A stretch of 64,000 bases of DNA from Apiospora phragmitis (GCA_038363925.1 JAQQWL010000005.1:2170001-2234000); one strand, 5' to 3'. Positions 34,521 through 48,562 are shown, numbered from the stretch's first letter. The notes: generated by a model from the sequence alone, not told the origin. Made by a program: numbers and translations.

Positions 34521-37500
34521 AACCTTTTTATTAAACGAGGTATTAAAGACCTCGTTTAGTTTTTTTTTATTAATAATTTTCTCGATTTTATATTCGTATT
34601 AATTTATTTTAACTTTTAATTATATATCGATTAAAGTATTATCGGCCGTTAATTTAAATAATAAGTTATAAAAAATAAAGTATATCTATATTATTTTAAA
34701 TAGTAATAATCGATAATTTGTTTTTAATATAACTTTTACGATTTTAAATAGTCCGATTTTTTTAAAATCTAGTTTTTCGCTTAGTCGTTTAGTTTTAATA
34801 TTTCGTTATAAGAGATGTACTCTTTCTCCTTCTCTTAAAGTTAATCCCTTTAACCTAGTTTAATTAGCGTATTCTTTTATTCGTTATTAAAAAAAGGTAA
34901 GGTCTTATTATAAAGCAGCTTAAAGTTTTTTTAATTTCTCGATTTATATAATCGCGACTAGTACTAGTTCTCTTTTTAAGGGTTTTTTAATAATTTCCGG
35001 GTTATAAATAATAATATATATATAATTTTATTATCCGTATTATTATAAACGAACTATATTATAAATAATAATTATATTTAATTATCTTATTCGTAATTAA
35101 TATAATATTGTAAATATTATTTTAATATTTAATTTATCCGCTCGGTTTTTCTATTCGTTTAAGGGTAATAAGTTATAAATAATTTATATTTAACGCTAAG
35201 TTACGCTATAAGCGATTTTTAAAACTTAGCGAGAAATAACTTATCTCAGTTAAAGATAATTATTTTAAGCAGCTCGTATTAACTAATAATTATTCGAAAG
35301 AACGTGTAGGCTAGGTCGTTAATATCGTTAAACTCTTTATAAAATAAAAAGTAGGTATATTTTATAAATTTGTTCGTAATTATTAAAACATTATCTTAAT
35401 TAACTTTAATTAAAGGTTCTTTTAATAAAAGTAGTTTAATTATAAAGTTAAATATAATTATTTTTCACGCTTTATTTAACGGTAAAGTTAATTATAATTT
35501 TTTATATAATTAATACCTAGCGACTTTAACCTTATTATAAAAGTCGTATTCGTTAATTACTTTAATTACGATTAGTTTAAGGTTCTTATAATCGAATTAT
35601 TTAATAATTCGCTTCTAAGTTTTAAACATTTCTTAATATCTATACGCGAGGTACTCGTAAAATTCTTTAATAAATTCCTCGCGGTATTATTCGGGGATAT
35701 AAATCTTACCTCGATAAAAAGTAAGACTATCGCGGTTTTCGAAATAGTTCCAAGCGTAATTAGCGATATTAAGGGTCCGATTAAGTTATTTAAACTTAAT
35801 AACTTATTTATTATCGTATTAAACGTAGTTCGTAACGTTTAATTATCGTAACGACGTAAGGTTATTATTTTAATTATAAATTAAAATAACTCGTATCTTT
35901 AATAAAACTTCCTCTTAATAGTTTAGTCGTTAATTTAATACGTCGGCATACTCGTTTTCGCTACCTTTATAATAAATAATAATAAGGTTAAACTTTAATA
36001 AGAATTTAAACTATTATACTTAGCGTTTATTTAATTTTTTAATAATAATAAATATTATAAAGTTTTTATAATTAGTATAAACCTTTATAGATTTTATTAT
36101 TTTATTAAAATAATATCTCTATTTTTTATAAGTTTTAATAATAATTATTAATTATTTATTATATATTTAATAATTAAATTTTAATTTATTTAGTTTTTTA
36201 AAAAGAATTGCGATAAAGTGCGACTTTTCGTCGTCGTTTCGTTAATTTAATTACCCTTCAATCGTATAGTTTAATACGTTGGTCTTAGCTTTAAAAAGCT
36301 TAGTAAAGTTTATTACGCGAAGTATTAGTTCGTTAAAAATTCGCTTTTTAATATTATAAAAAGTTTAGGCTTTTTTTTCTATTTATTAGAATAATTCATC
36401 TTTTTCCGTTAAGTTTATTATAGGTATTATTATATTATTAAATCCGGAAATAAAAATCCGGTAATAATTAACTAATTTTAAAAAAGATTTAACTTTTATA
36501 GCGCTTATAAGCGTAGGTTACTTTTTAATTACAAAATCTTTAAAGGTTTTATTCGAATCTTTTTAAAAGATATTACGTACTTTACGAACATAATAGATCG
36601 TTAATAAAATTCTTTTTTTTAATTAATTAATAAATTAGTATCTTATAACTTTTAAAATATTAATTTTATATATTTTTTATATTATTTCTTATTTTTAAAA
36701 TAAATTAAAATACTATCGAAATATATTATAATAACTTTATCGAGGTAATCGCGTAAAACGTAATTAATTATCGTTTAAAAGTTAGCCGGTATATTAATTA
36801 AATTAAACGATATAACTTAATATTCGAAATATTTATATTTAGTTTCGAACGCGGTTTTATATTTTTTTTTAATCCGGATTAAATTATACGCATTAAAGAG
36901 ATTAAATATTATAAAAATTTTAACGTATAATATTTTATTTTATAAATCGCTAATTAAGGGTAAAATGTATCGGTTTTTAATAATAATCTTATTAAGCTTT
37001 TAATAATTAATATATATACCTTATTTAAGTTTCCCGTTTTTACTTTTTTTTTAGAATAAAAAGGATAAGGAAGCCTGCTAATAAGATAAATAGTTTTATA
37101 ACTCTTTTTTCGAGGTTTTTTATAATATACTTTTTTAGGGCTTATTTATACTCTTAATTAAGTTTATATATAAATATAAATAAGGGTTTTTTTATTTTTA
37201 AAGAGTATTTTATAATTTTACCGTGTATAAAGCGGTAATCTTATTTTTAATTTTTTATTAAAAAAAGTTTCGAATTACCGGTACTTTTTTAATATAATCG
37301 TTATAATATTCGGCTTAAGTTTTTTAATAATAACGTATATTTTAAATACTTTAAGTTTATTAAAAGGTCGCTTTTTAAACCGTTATTTATTAATTAAACC
37401 TCTTTTTAATATATTTTATTAAAATTAACCTATTTTTTAATTAATTTTAAGATTATTTATTTATAATTAAAGTATTTTAAAATCATATCGTATCTTATAA

Positions 37501-38692
37501 CGTCCGTAATATTATACGTAATTCGTTTATAACGTTTTCTAATATTAATTAAAAAGTTCGCGACTTTTTTTCGTACGTCTTTATTATCGTACGTTATAAG
37601 TCCTTTATCGACGGTTTTTAATCGGTATAGGGCGTTTTTCTCTTATTATTTTAATATTAGGCTATTAATAATTCGTAGTAAAATATAGTTACTTTATATT
37701 TTATTATTTAGTAACGTTCGAATAATAATTTTTTTAATTTCGATTATTAATATAATATGATCGTAAATATTTTAATTATCCGTTATTAAATATAAGGACT
37801 TATTTTAATCCGCCTATTATTATTTCTTTATAATAAGCGGCGTTTATTTCTTAAACGCTGTTTTTTATCAATAATTAATAACTTCTTATAATTAATTATT
37901 ATATTATCGTTATTATTCTTTTTATTTTTTATAAAGTATTTTTTAATATATTAGCGGGGGTGTTCTTTTCCTTTATATAAAATATTATTTTTAATACTTA
38001 AAATTTAGTTTTTTCGAATAGTTTAAAAGTTTATTAAGCTCGTTAAAGTTTATAAACGTTTTATAAATTTTTTAATATAATAAAGGGTTTTTTTTATTAA
38101 GTATATATTTATATGTTTTAAAAACGTTAAGCGCTTTTTTTAAACGTTTATAAGCCCGCGATTTTTCTTAAGTATATTTAAAGTATCGATTTTCGAAACA
38201 CTCTTTTTAATCTCGTCTTTTTAAGTAATATTATTATAATTATCGTAAGTTTTCTTATATTAATAAGTACGCGCGTTATTTATTAAGGATTAATATTTAA
38301 ATCTTTTTAATAATATAATTAAGGTGTGGTCGTATAATTAGTCGCTTACCGATCCTTCGGGGAAACTATTCGTACTCGAGTTCTTTCGCGAGGTGCTCCG
38401 TATAAGCGTCGTAAACGTACGAAATCTATAAGAGCGTGAAGTATCCTTCGTATATAAAGAAAATTCGAAGGTCGTTTTTTACCACGTAATTACTATGGAT
38501 TCCTCGATTAAAACCAGCCGTAATAAGTATTTAGCGTAAGCGTTTCGAGTGAGGTAAAGGATACTAGGAATAGCTATTTATTCGTCGGTCTTTAAGTTTT
38601 TAAATTTAGCGATCTCGTTTACTAGCTCGTTTATTAGTATACTAACTAAGTATTCGAGGTCTGTCGGTTATTTTAACTAGTTCGTAGTGCTG
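34500..38692 (-). pseudogene. Pol region of E1 (RT, RNase H, integrase), RIP-degraded
   Basis: On the minus strand at about 36650-36800 the reading gives SFNLINIPANF (FGLTNAPATF in the family), NYVLRDYLDKVIIIYFD and ILIYFKNK. This is the Ty3/gypsy reverse transcriptase with the YxDD box altered to YFDS. Integrase should lie nearer the 3' LTR (about 34700-35800). The right end at 38692 is where E2 inserted. Confidence 0.8.
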
Positions 38693-39377
38693 TGTAACGA
38701 ACGTTATCTAGGTTTTAAAAGAAACCTAGTAAGACGTACTGGGGTTTATATTAGTAATACGAGAGAGTATCTAAACGTGCGATAAAAGTCGCTTCTATCG
38801 ATATAATAGGTAATAATTAATAAGAACGAAGGTAATTAAAATACGTAGGCTTAAAGGTATTTATAATAGTTTTATTAAAGTTATTTATTTTATTAATAAG
38901 TTAAAATTAATATTTAAATTAATTATTAAAATAAAGAGTATTTATATAAAATATATAGGGAATGTTCGTTATTATATATTTAATTTCTTTTTTTATTAAT
39001 CCGTTAAATTGTCCGCTAATTTACGGTAATCCCGTTATTAACTTATAATAATCTATTTCTTAGATTACGGTAATCTATTCTAGTGGCTTATTTAAAAGCG
39101 TCGTGATCTCGTTACCCCTGGCTTATTTATTAAAGCGGTAATCTAATCGCTTATCGTTACGTAATTCCTTCCTGGTTACTTTTTCGGGTCGGGTCTATCC
39201 TTTCGTTATTTAAGATATTTTCGTAGTTATATTTACGCGCTTTTATAATATAAGGGAGTTTATATTAATATAGCTAATAATACGGTTAGTAATTATAATG
39301 TCGTAGCCTGGTTAAGGTATAATAGTTCCGTTCCGGCGAGTAAGGTTTTAGCCGTATAGTTAGGTCGGGTTATAATA
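38693..39377 (-). repeat. 3' LTR of E2
   Basis: 685 bp, plus-strand start TGTAACGAACG and end GGTTATAATA. Much of it still resembles the unmutated LTR at 57832-58516, for example CCTAGTAAGACGTACTGGGG. Confidence 0.9.
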
Positions 39378-39529
39378 CTATTCTCTTTTTTTTAACTACT
39401 TTATTTTTAAAGTATTGATTTTATAAATACTTTAATTATTTATATTATTAAGTTATAATAAGTTTATTTTCTTTATTATTTTTTATTATAATATTTACTT
39501 ATTATAATTAATCGTGTCGAAAAATCTCG

Positions 39530-39960
39530 GTTTAAAAAAACTGTCGCGCGTTTAGCTCTTGCCGCTAATATGGAATCTACGGGTCACCTAATTAGTATGC
39601 TTTATACTCGTTATTTTCGCTAGAATTTAATTTATTATATAAACGAGAAGTCGTTTCGTTATTGGGAGTATATTCTGGTTAGTCGTTTTTATAACGGTAC
39701 CTTTATTACGTCGGCCTTAACGAAGCTAGCCGTTTAATAGAAAAAGCTAGAAGCGGAAGAGTCGGATATAAAAAAGGCTTTATTTTTTTTTATAAACGTA
39801 GCTATTTACCGCTTTAAGTTATTTAGCCCGCTTTTATTATATAAAGAAGGTTGTGGTAAAAAAGCGTTCGGAAGCGTTTCGTTAGGGAATATAAGAGTTA
39901 AATAAAAAGGATGGTATTTCTTTCTCGATTACTAATTAAGAAAACTTCGTTTTTAATAAT
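39530..39960 (+). pseudogene. Degraded antisense ORF in E2
   Basis: Same place and strand as the E1 antisense frame. It reads MESTGHLISMLYTRYFR, then YILVSRFYNGTFITSALTKL, and after a frame change QLFTALSYLARFYYIKK, KRSEAFR-GI-ELNKKD. The last part aligns with the E1 frame (RLIRFKK...RGFRSLNELKD). Confidence 0.6.
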
Positions 39961-40099
39961 TTATATTTTTTAAGTATTTTTAAAGATGTTAATTAGTCGT
40001 TTTTTAATTTAATAAGTTTTTTTAAACTTAAACCGTTAATTTCTATCGGGGGAGCTCCTTTTTAAATTTTTAAAGTTCTTCCGCGGCGTTCGTTAAGTA

Positions 40100-43000
40100 T
40101 TTTTTAAGTTTTTAAATATTATTTTTTAATAGGTAGCCTTTCTATTAAACGAGGTATTAAAAGTTTCGTTTTTTTTTTCTTTTTATCGATAATTTTGTTG
40201 ACCTCGTACTCGTATTAATTTATTTCGATTTCTAATTATATATCGATTAAGGTCTTTTCAACCGCTGGCTCGAGTAATAAAATATGAAATATAAGGTATA
40301 TCTATATTATTTTAAGTAGTAATAATCGGTAATTAGTTTTTAAAATAACTTTTATAATTTTAAGTAGTTTTATTTTTTTAAAGTTTAATTTATCGCTTAA
40401 TCGTTTTATTTTAATATTTTATTATAAGAGGTAAACTTTTTTTCTTTTTTTAAAGGTTAGTCCTTTTAATTTTATTTAATCGGCGTATACCTTTATTTAT
40501 TATTAAAGGAAAGTAAGGTCTTATTATAGTATAATTTAGAATTCTTTTAGTTTTTTGATTTATATGGTCGCGATTAGTGTTAACTCTTTTTCTAAAGGTT
40601 TTTTAGTGACTTCCGGGTTGTACCTATAGTTTGTTCGAAATGGTAAGATGCGCGTAGCTTCGTTATTTACGCTGTTATAAGTAAATTAAGCTATAGGTAA
40701 TAGTTATACCTAATTATCTTATTTATAGTTAACGTAGTAGCGTAAGTATTATTTTAAGGTTTAGTTTATCCGCTCGGTTTATTTATTTATTTAAAGGTGG
40801 TAAGCTGTAAATAGTTTATATTTAATTCTAAGTTATGTTATAAGCGATTTTTAGAATTTAGCGGTAAATAGTTTATTTTTATCGGAAATAATCGTTTCGG
40901 GTAGCCCGTATTAGCTAACGATTATTCGAAGGAATGTGTACGTTAGGTCGTTAGTATTACTAGATTTTTTATACGGTAAGAAATAGGTATATTTTATAAG
41001 TTTATTCGTAATTATTAAAATATTATTATAATTAATTTTAATTAAGGGTTTTTTAATAAGGGTAGTTTAATAATAAAATTAAATATAATAGTTTTTTATA
41101 CTTTATTTAATAATAAGATCGGTTGTAATTCCTTGTATAGTCGGTATCGAGTAGCTTTAATTTTATTATAAAGGTTGTATTTATTAATTACCTTAGTTAC
41201 GATTAGTTTAAGGTTTTTATAATCGAATTGTTTAATAATCCTTTTTTAGGTTTTAAATACTCCTTGGTGTTTATACATAGGGTATTCGTGAAATTTTTAG
41301 ATAAAGCTTTTGTAATACCGCTTAGGGATATAGATCTTGTTTCGGTAGAAAGTGAAACCGTCGCGGTCTTCGAGGCGATCTTTAGGGTAGTTTACGGGGT
41401 CGGGGGTTTAATTAAGTTATTAAAACTTAATAACTTAATCGTTATTATATTAGACGTAGTTTATAACGTTTAATTATTTCGACGGTGTAAGGTTACCGTT
41501 TTAGTTATAAATAAGGATAGTCCGCGTTTCGAGCGGGGCCTCTTCTTAGTAGTCCGGTCGTTGGCTCAGTATATCGACGCGATCGTTCTCGTTACCCTTC
41601 CGGTAGATAATAGTGAGGTTAAATCTTAATAAGAATTTAAACTATTATATTTATTATTTATTTAATTTTTTAATAATAATAAACGTTATAAGGTTTTTAT
41701 AATCGGTATAAACCTTAATTAGTTTTATTATTTTATTAAAATAATATTTCTATTTTTTATAAGTTTTAATAATAATTATTAATTTTTTATTATAAATTTA
41801 ATAATTAAACTTTAATTCGTTAAGTTTTTTTAAAAAAAAAATAACCGGGTATAATTTCCCGTTATTATCTCGTTAATTAAGTTATCCTCCGATCGCGTAG
41901 TTCGATACGTCGGTCTTAATTTTAAAAGGTTTAGATGAGTCTGTTATACGAAGTATTAATTTATTAAAAATTCGTTCCTTAATATTATAAAAGGCCTTAT
42001 TTTTTTCTCTATTTAATAAAATAATTCGTTCTTTTTTATTAAGTTTATTAAGAGTGTTATTATTTTATTAAATCCGGGGATAAAAACCTAGTAATAATTA
42101 ATTAATCTTAAAAAGGATTTAATTTTTATAACGTTTATAAGTATAAGCTATTTTTTAATTATTACGATTTTTAAAGGTTTTATTCGGATTTTATTTAAAA
42201 ATACTATATACTTTACGAAAGTAATAAATTATTAGTAGAACTCGCTTTTTTTTAAATTAATTAATAGGTTAGCGTTCTATAGCTTTTAAAGTATTAATTT
42301 TATATGTTTTCGGTATTACTCGTTATTCTTAGAATAAATAAAGATATTATCGAGATATATTACAATAAATTTATCGAGGTACTCTCGTAAGACGTGGTTA
42401 ATTATAAATTAAAAGCTAGTTGGTATATTAATTAAACCGAATAATATAGCTTAGTATTTAAAATAGCCGCATTTAGTTTAGAACGCGGTTTTTTATTCCT
42501 TTCTTTTTTTAATTCGGATTAAGTTATATACGTTAAAAAGGTCAAGTATTATAAAGATTTTAACGTATAATAATTTATTCCGTAAATTTCTAATTAAAGG
42601 AAAAAAGTACCGGTTTTTAATAATAATTTCGTTAAGTTTCTAATAATCGATATATATATATTATTTAGGTTTCCCGTTTTTACTCTTTTTTAAAACGAAA
42701 AGGATAAGGAAGCCTATTAGTAATATAAATGGTTGGATAACTCTTTTTTTAAAGTTCTCCGTAATATATTTTTTTAAAGCTTATTCGTGTTCTTAATTAA
42801 ATTTATATATAAGTATAAATAAAAGTTCTTTTTTATTTTTAAAAGGTATTTTATAATCTTATCGTATATAAAATAATAAACTTATTTCTAGTTTCTTATT
42901 AAAAAATATTTTAAATTACCGGTATTTTTTAATATAATTATTATAACGTTCGGCTTAAGCTTTTTAATAATAATATATATTTTAAAAACTTTAAATTTAT

Positions 43001-45791
43001 TAAAAAGTCGCTTTTTAAACCGTTACTTATTAATTAAACCTCTTTTTAATATATTTTATTAAAATTAATTTATTTTTTAATTAATTTTAAAATTATTTCC
43101 CCGTAATTAGAATATTTTTAAAATTATATTATATCTTGCGACGTCCGTAATATTATATATAATTCGTTTATAGCGTCCTTCGATATCGATTAGAAAGTTC
43201 GCGACTTCCTTCCGTACTTCTTTATCGTCGTACGTTATAAATCCTTTATCGACGGTTCTAAATCGGTATAAAGCGTTTTTCTCTTACTATTCGAGTTTAA
43301 AGTAATTAATGATTCGTAGTGAAATATAATTTCCTTACGCTCCGCTATTAAGTAGCGTTTTAATATAAACTCTTTTTACGCCTATTATTAATATAATATA
43401 TTTATGAATAGTTTAATTATCCGTTATTTAATATAAGGACCTGTTTTAGTCCGCCTATTATTATCCTTTTATAATAAGCGGCGTCTATTTCCCGGACGCT
43501 GCTCTTATAAGTAAGTAATAATCTTTTACGATCGCTCTTTATATCGTCGCTATCGTTCTCTCCGTTCTCTTTAAAACGCTTTTTAGTATATTAATAAGGG
43601 TATTTTTATACTCTTCCTCGTACGAAGTATTATCCTTAATATTTAAAATTTAAGTTTTTCGGGTAATTCGAAAATTTATTAAATTCGTGATAATTTATAA
43701 ACGTTTTATAAGTTTTTTAATATATTAAAAAGGTTCTTTTATCGGGTATATACTTATATGTTTTAAAAACGTTAGGCGCTTTTTTTTAAATATTTATAAG
43801 CTCGCGATTTTTTTTAAATATGTTTAAGGTATTAGTTTTTAAAATACTTCTTTTAATCTCGTCTTTTTAAGTAATATTATTATAGCTATTATAAATCTTT
43901 TTATACTAATAGGTATACGCGTTGTCCGTTAAGGATCGACGTTCGGATTTTTTTAATAATATAGTTCGGGTATAGTTATATAATAGGTCGTTTATTAATT
44001 TTTTAAAGAAATTATTTATACTCGAGTTTTTTTACGAAGTGTTTTATATAAACGTTATATACGTATAAAATTTATAAGAGCGTAAAATATTTTTTATATA
44101 TAAAAGAAATTCGTAAGTTATTTTTTACGGCGTAATTATCGTGAATTTTTTAATTAAACCCGGCCGTAATAAGTATTTAGCGTAGGTATTTAGAATCGGG
44201 GTAAGGAATATTAAGAATAATTAATTATTCGTCGGTTTTTAAGTTTTTAAACTTGGCGATCTCGTATATTAATTCGCTTATAAATATATTTATTAGGTGT
44301 TCGTGGTTTAGGGGTTATTTTAATTAGCTCGTAATATTATTTATTAAATCGCTATCCTCGTTATAAAGGGGGGGTCGTGCTTTTTATATTATTACGATAT
44401 TTCGGTTATAGTCTTTCTTATTTTTCGAAGTTTTAAAGAATTATTTAGTACTTTTTTTATTTGTTAAGTAAGAGGTATACCTTTTATTATAATAAGTTAT
44501 TTAAAATAGGTTATTATATTTAGTAATAGTATTATTATTTTTAATAATTATTATAAAAGTGTTTTTTATTTTAATAATATTAATATATTATTTTTTTAAA
44601 ACTTGTCGGAAATCTTTTTTCGGTGCTCGATATTTTCGAACGTAATATCCTAGTTTTTAATAATTATAATAAATGCCGCGTAATTTCTTATTTTATTTAT
44701 TATATTTAGTAACGTTAAAATTTATAAGCTTATTATAATAGCTATACGTTATAATATTTTTAAGCGGTATATAATTATATTAATATAATCGCCTCGTATT
44801 AGTTTAGGTTCGATTAGTTTATTATTAAGGTTCGCCTTATTTCTCGCGGCGTTGCTTATATATACGGGTATCGATTTTAATAATAAATTTTATATACGAG
44901 AGGAAATTATTCGGGGCGTTAAGCCGGTTAAATTTATTCTTAACATTGTTTTTTAATTTTCGGTAATATATTATAATTTTTATAGTTTCGGTATAATTTA
45001 ATTAAGTTATGATACGCCGGAACTCGGCTGTATAAAAAGCGGTTAATCCTTTTTATTTAAGGGTTTTAAGTTCCTTTTCCGCTTATCGCTTTTCGTCGGG
45101 GTTTTAAAAAAGTGATTTAAAGGCTTGTTCGAAGCCGTCGTAGCTTTCGAAAATACGTTATACCTTTATACGGCATAGCTTAATTTATTAATCGTTTTTT
45201 ACGAGTTTATTTAAATAGGGTTCGAATTAAACGAGTACTTTATTTTTAAAGAACGAGGCGGCGTGGACGATTTATTAAGTAACGTTTTAGAACGTTTTTT
45301 TTATAAAACCGTTAATAAGTTTTAATTTAGATTAAGAAATTTCGGAAGTTTTCGCTTATTTTATTAAAAAATATTAACGTATTAATCTTTATACCCCTTT
45401 TTAATATAATAAGGGTTTAAATAATATTAATAGTTATATAAAAGAGATATACTTTTTTATATAGTTTATTAATATTAAGGGGTATTTATTTTAAGGTATT
45501 TTTAATTAAGAGCTCGTTACGCTTTTTTCGAATTTAACGTAATAATATTAATAATTAATATTCTTTTGCTCGAATTCTTTAATTTGTTTAATTAACGTTT
45601 ATTAAGTAGGCTTGTTATTATTATTATCGCTATTAATATTTATAGTAAGGTCTTATTAAGAGGTACTAAAAGTGGCGGTAAGAGTTTTTCTTTATTAGAC
45701 GGTATTATTAAGGTTAGGTATAAATATAATTCTTATAGTATTATTATTTAAAGGTTTAAATAATAATTTATAAAAATAAAAGTAATTAAAA
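40100..45791 (-). pseudogene. Gag-pol region of E2, RIP-degraded
   Basis: On the minus strand at about 42310-42410 it reads NHVLREYLDKFIVIYLDN and IFIYSKNNE, the Ty3/gypsy RT active-site region with YLDD changed to YLDN. Gag should occupy about 44335-45791 next to the 5' LTR. An 81-codon plus-strand frame at 41228-41473 is a by-product of RIP on the opposite strand. Confidence 0.82.
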
Positions 45792-46476
45792 TATAATAAA
45801 CGTTATTTAAATTTTAAAAAAAACCTAATAAAACGTATTAAGGTTTATATTAATAATATAAGAAAGTATTTAAATATATAATAAAAATCGCTTTTATTAA
45901 TATAATAAATAATAATTAATAAAAACGAAAATAATTAAGGTATATAGGCTTAAAGGTATTTATAATAATTTTATTAAAACTATTTATTTTATTAATAAAT
46001 TAAAATTAATATTTAAATTAATTATTAAAATAAAAAATATTTATATAAAATATATAAAAAATATCCGTCGTTATATATTTAATTTCTTTCTTTATTAATT
46101 CGTTAGATTATCCGTTAGCTTACGGTAATCCCGTTATTAGCTCACGGTGATCTATCCTTTAGATCACGGTAATCCATTTTAATAACTTACTTAGGGGCGT
46201 CGTAATCTCGTTACCCCTGGCTTACTTACTAGAGCGGTGATTTAGTCGCTTATCGTTACGTGATTCCTTCCTAGCTATTTTCCCGGGTCGGGTCTATCCT
46301 TTCGCTATTTAAGATATCCTCGTAATTATATTTACGCGCTTTTATAATATAAGGGAATTTATATTAATATAACTAATAATACGGTCGGTAGCTATAACGT
46401 TATAGCCTGGTCGGGGTATGATAGTTCCGTTCCGGCGAGTAGGGTCTTGGCCGCATAGTTAGGTCGGGTTGTAACA
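45792..46476 (-). repeat. 5' LTR of E2
   Basis: 685 bp. The left half is heavily RIP-mutated (TATAATAAACGTTATTTAAA) while the right half (46100-46476) keeps much more G+C and ends GGTTGTAACA. The contrast inside one LTR is unusual. Confidence 0.88.
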
Positions 46477-47932
46477 TGCTGTTTATCGAATTACTATCTC
46501 CGTTATATAAAAGAGGTTGCTCTTTTCGCATTATTACGACGCTTCGGCTATGGTTACCCTTAGCCTTAAAGGCCTTAGGAAACTATTCGGTTCCTTCTTT
46601 ATCTATTAAATATAAGGTATACTCGTTATTATAATAAGTTATTTAAAATAGTCTATTATATTTTATAATAGCGTTATTATTTTTAATAATTATTATAAAA
46701 GCGTCCTTCGTTTTAATAACATTAATATATTATTTATTTAAAACTTTTTAAAAGTTTTTCTTCTAGGCTCGATATTTCCGGGCGTAATATCCTTATTTTT
46801 AATAGTTATAATAAGTAATATATTTTTTTTATTACGTTTATTATATTTAATAATATCGAGGTTTATAAGTTTATTATAATAATTATACGTTATAATATTT
46901 TTAAACAATATATTAATATAATAACGTAATTATTTTATATTAACTTAAATTTAATTAATTTATCGTTATTATCCACCTTATTTTTCGCGGCGTTATTTAT
47001 ATATATAAGTATCGATCTTAATAATAAGCTTTATATACGAAAAGAAATTATTAAAGGTATTAAGCTGGCTAAGTTCGTTTTTAATATGTTTTTTAATTTT
47101 TAATAATATATTATAATTTTCGTAGCTTTAATATAGTTTAGTCGAGCTATAATACGTTAGAATTTAATATTATAAAAGGCGGCTAATCTTTTTTATCTAA
47201 AGGTTTCGAGTTTTTTATTTATTTATCGTTTTTTATTAAGGTTTTAAAAAAGTAATTTAAAAGCTTATTCGAAGCCGTTATAGTTTTTAAAAATTCGTTA
47301 TACCTTTATACGATATAGTTTAACTTATTAATTATTTTATATAAGTTCGTTTAAATAAGGTTTAAACTAAGCGAAGGCTTTATTTTTTAAAAACGAGGCG
47401 GTATAAACGACTCGCTAAGTAGCGTTTTAGAACGTTTTTTCGTAAAACTATTAATAGGTTTAACTTAAATAAAGAAGCTTCGAAATTTCACGCTCGTTTC
47501 GTTAAACGATATTAACGTATTAATCTTTATACTTTTTTTTTAAATATAATAGGGGTTTAAATAATATTAATAGCTATAGAAAAGAGACGTACTTTTTCGC
47601 ATAGCTTATTAATATTATAGGGCGTTTATTCCGGGGTGCCCTTAATAAAGAGCTTGTTACGCTCCTTCTTAAACTTAGCGTAATAGTAATAATAATTAAC
47701 GTTTTTTTATTCGAGTTCTTTAATTCGCTTAATTAACGTTTATTATTTAAGGTTATTATTATTATCGTCGTTATTAATATTTATAACGGGGTCTCGTTAA
47801 GAGGTATTAAGGGTAATAATAAAGATGTTTCTTTATTAGATAATATTATTAAGGCCGGGTATAAATATAGTTCTTATAAAGCTATTTTTTAAAAGTTTAA
47901 GTAATAACTCGTAAAACTAAAAATAATTAAAA
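46477..47932 (-). pseudogene. Gag-proximal part of E1, RIP-degraded
   Basis: This matches the E2 interval 44335-45791 along its length, and sits between the E2 right end and the E1 5' LTR. It is the half of E1 left on the far side of the E2 insertion. The gag assignment rests on position next to the 5' LTR; no nucleocapsid knuckle was identified. Confidence 0.65.
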
Positions 47933-48557
47933 TATAACGAACGTTATTTAAGTTTTAAAAAAACTTAATAAAACGTATTAAGGTTTATATTAATAATATA
48001 AGAAAGTTTTTAAACGTGCGATAAAAATAACGCCTTTATCGATATAATATATATTAACCGAATCGTAATGTAATAATAAAAGGGCGGGTAAAGGTATTTA
48101 TATAATAAGGTTATTAAAACTATTTACTTTATTAATAAATTAAAATTAAAATTAATTATTAAAATAAAAAATATTTATATAAAATATATAAAGAATATCC
48201 GTCATTATATATTTAATCCCTCCTTTATTAATTACGTTTATTTAATAATTTTTATTAAGTTACTTAATAATATCCTATTAAGCTACGTCTTACCTAGTCG
48301 TTATATAACTTTTTTTTAATTATTTATATTACTTTATCTATTTTTACCTACTTATAATTAGCTAATCTTATCGTGCTATTATTATAATATTAATTATCGT
48401 AATATTATAGCGGTATAGTAAGGTTTATTATCGTAAGTAGGTTTATTAGCGTTAACCGGTAAGGTAAGTCTTAGTATTATTTTTCGTAGGCGCCTTAGGA
48501 TACTATATCGCCGTGCTAAGGGTGGGTCTAGCTGCATAATTAGGTCAGGTCGTAATA
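47933..48557 (-). repeat. 5' LTR of E1
   Basis: Same ends as the partner at 33119: TATAACGAACG on the left, GGTCGTAATA on the right, 625 bp. It is followed directly by the CTATT duplication. Confidence 0.88.
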
Positions 48558-48562
48558 CTATT

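Larger units (their letters stand above)
38693..46476 (-). mobile_element. E2: full-length Ty3/gypsy element nested in E1, TGCTG target duplication
   Basis: LTRs at 38693-39377 and 45792-46476 are both exactly 685 bp. Perfect 5-bp duplications TGCTG flank the element (38688-38692 and 46477-46481). Total is 7,784 bp. It is the same family and orientation as E1: the sequence left of E2 (E1 pol) matches E2 up to about 44334, and the sequence right of E2 (E1 gag) matches E2 from about 44335 on. Both halves therefore rejoin when E2 is removed. Confidence 0.9.
33119..48557 (-). mobile_element. E1: Ty3/gypsy LTR retrotransposon with CTATT target duplication, split by E2
   Basis: LTRs lie at 33119-33783 (3') and 47933-48557 (5'). 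The flanking 5-bp direct repeats CTATT (33114-33118 and 48558-48562) are perfect. Without E2 the element is about 7.65 kb. Reading on the minus strand gives 5' LTR, gag region (about 46482-47932), pol (about 34500-38690, including RT near 36650-36800) and 3' LTR. A further degraded frame on the opposite strand lies between pol and the 3' LTR. RIP has put stops throughout. Confidence 0.88.

Noticed and set aside
41228..41473. 81-codon plus-strand frame, and a similar one at 60624-60830
   Set aside because: Both lie antisense to the integrase part of gypsy elements E2 and E5 and align with each other only because the elements do. The product is a low-complexity string caused by AT bias.
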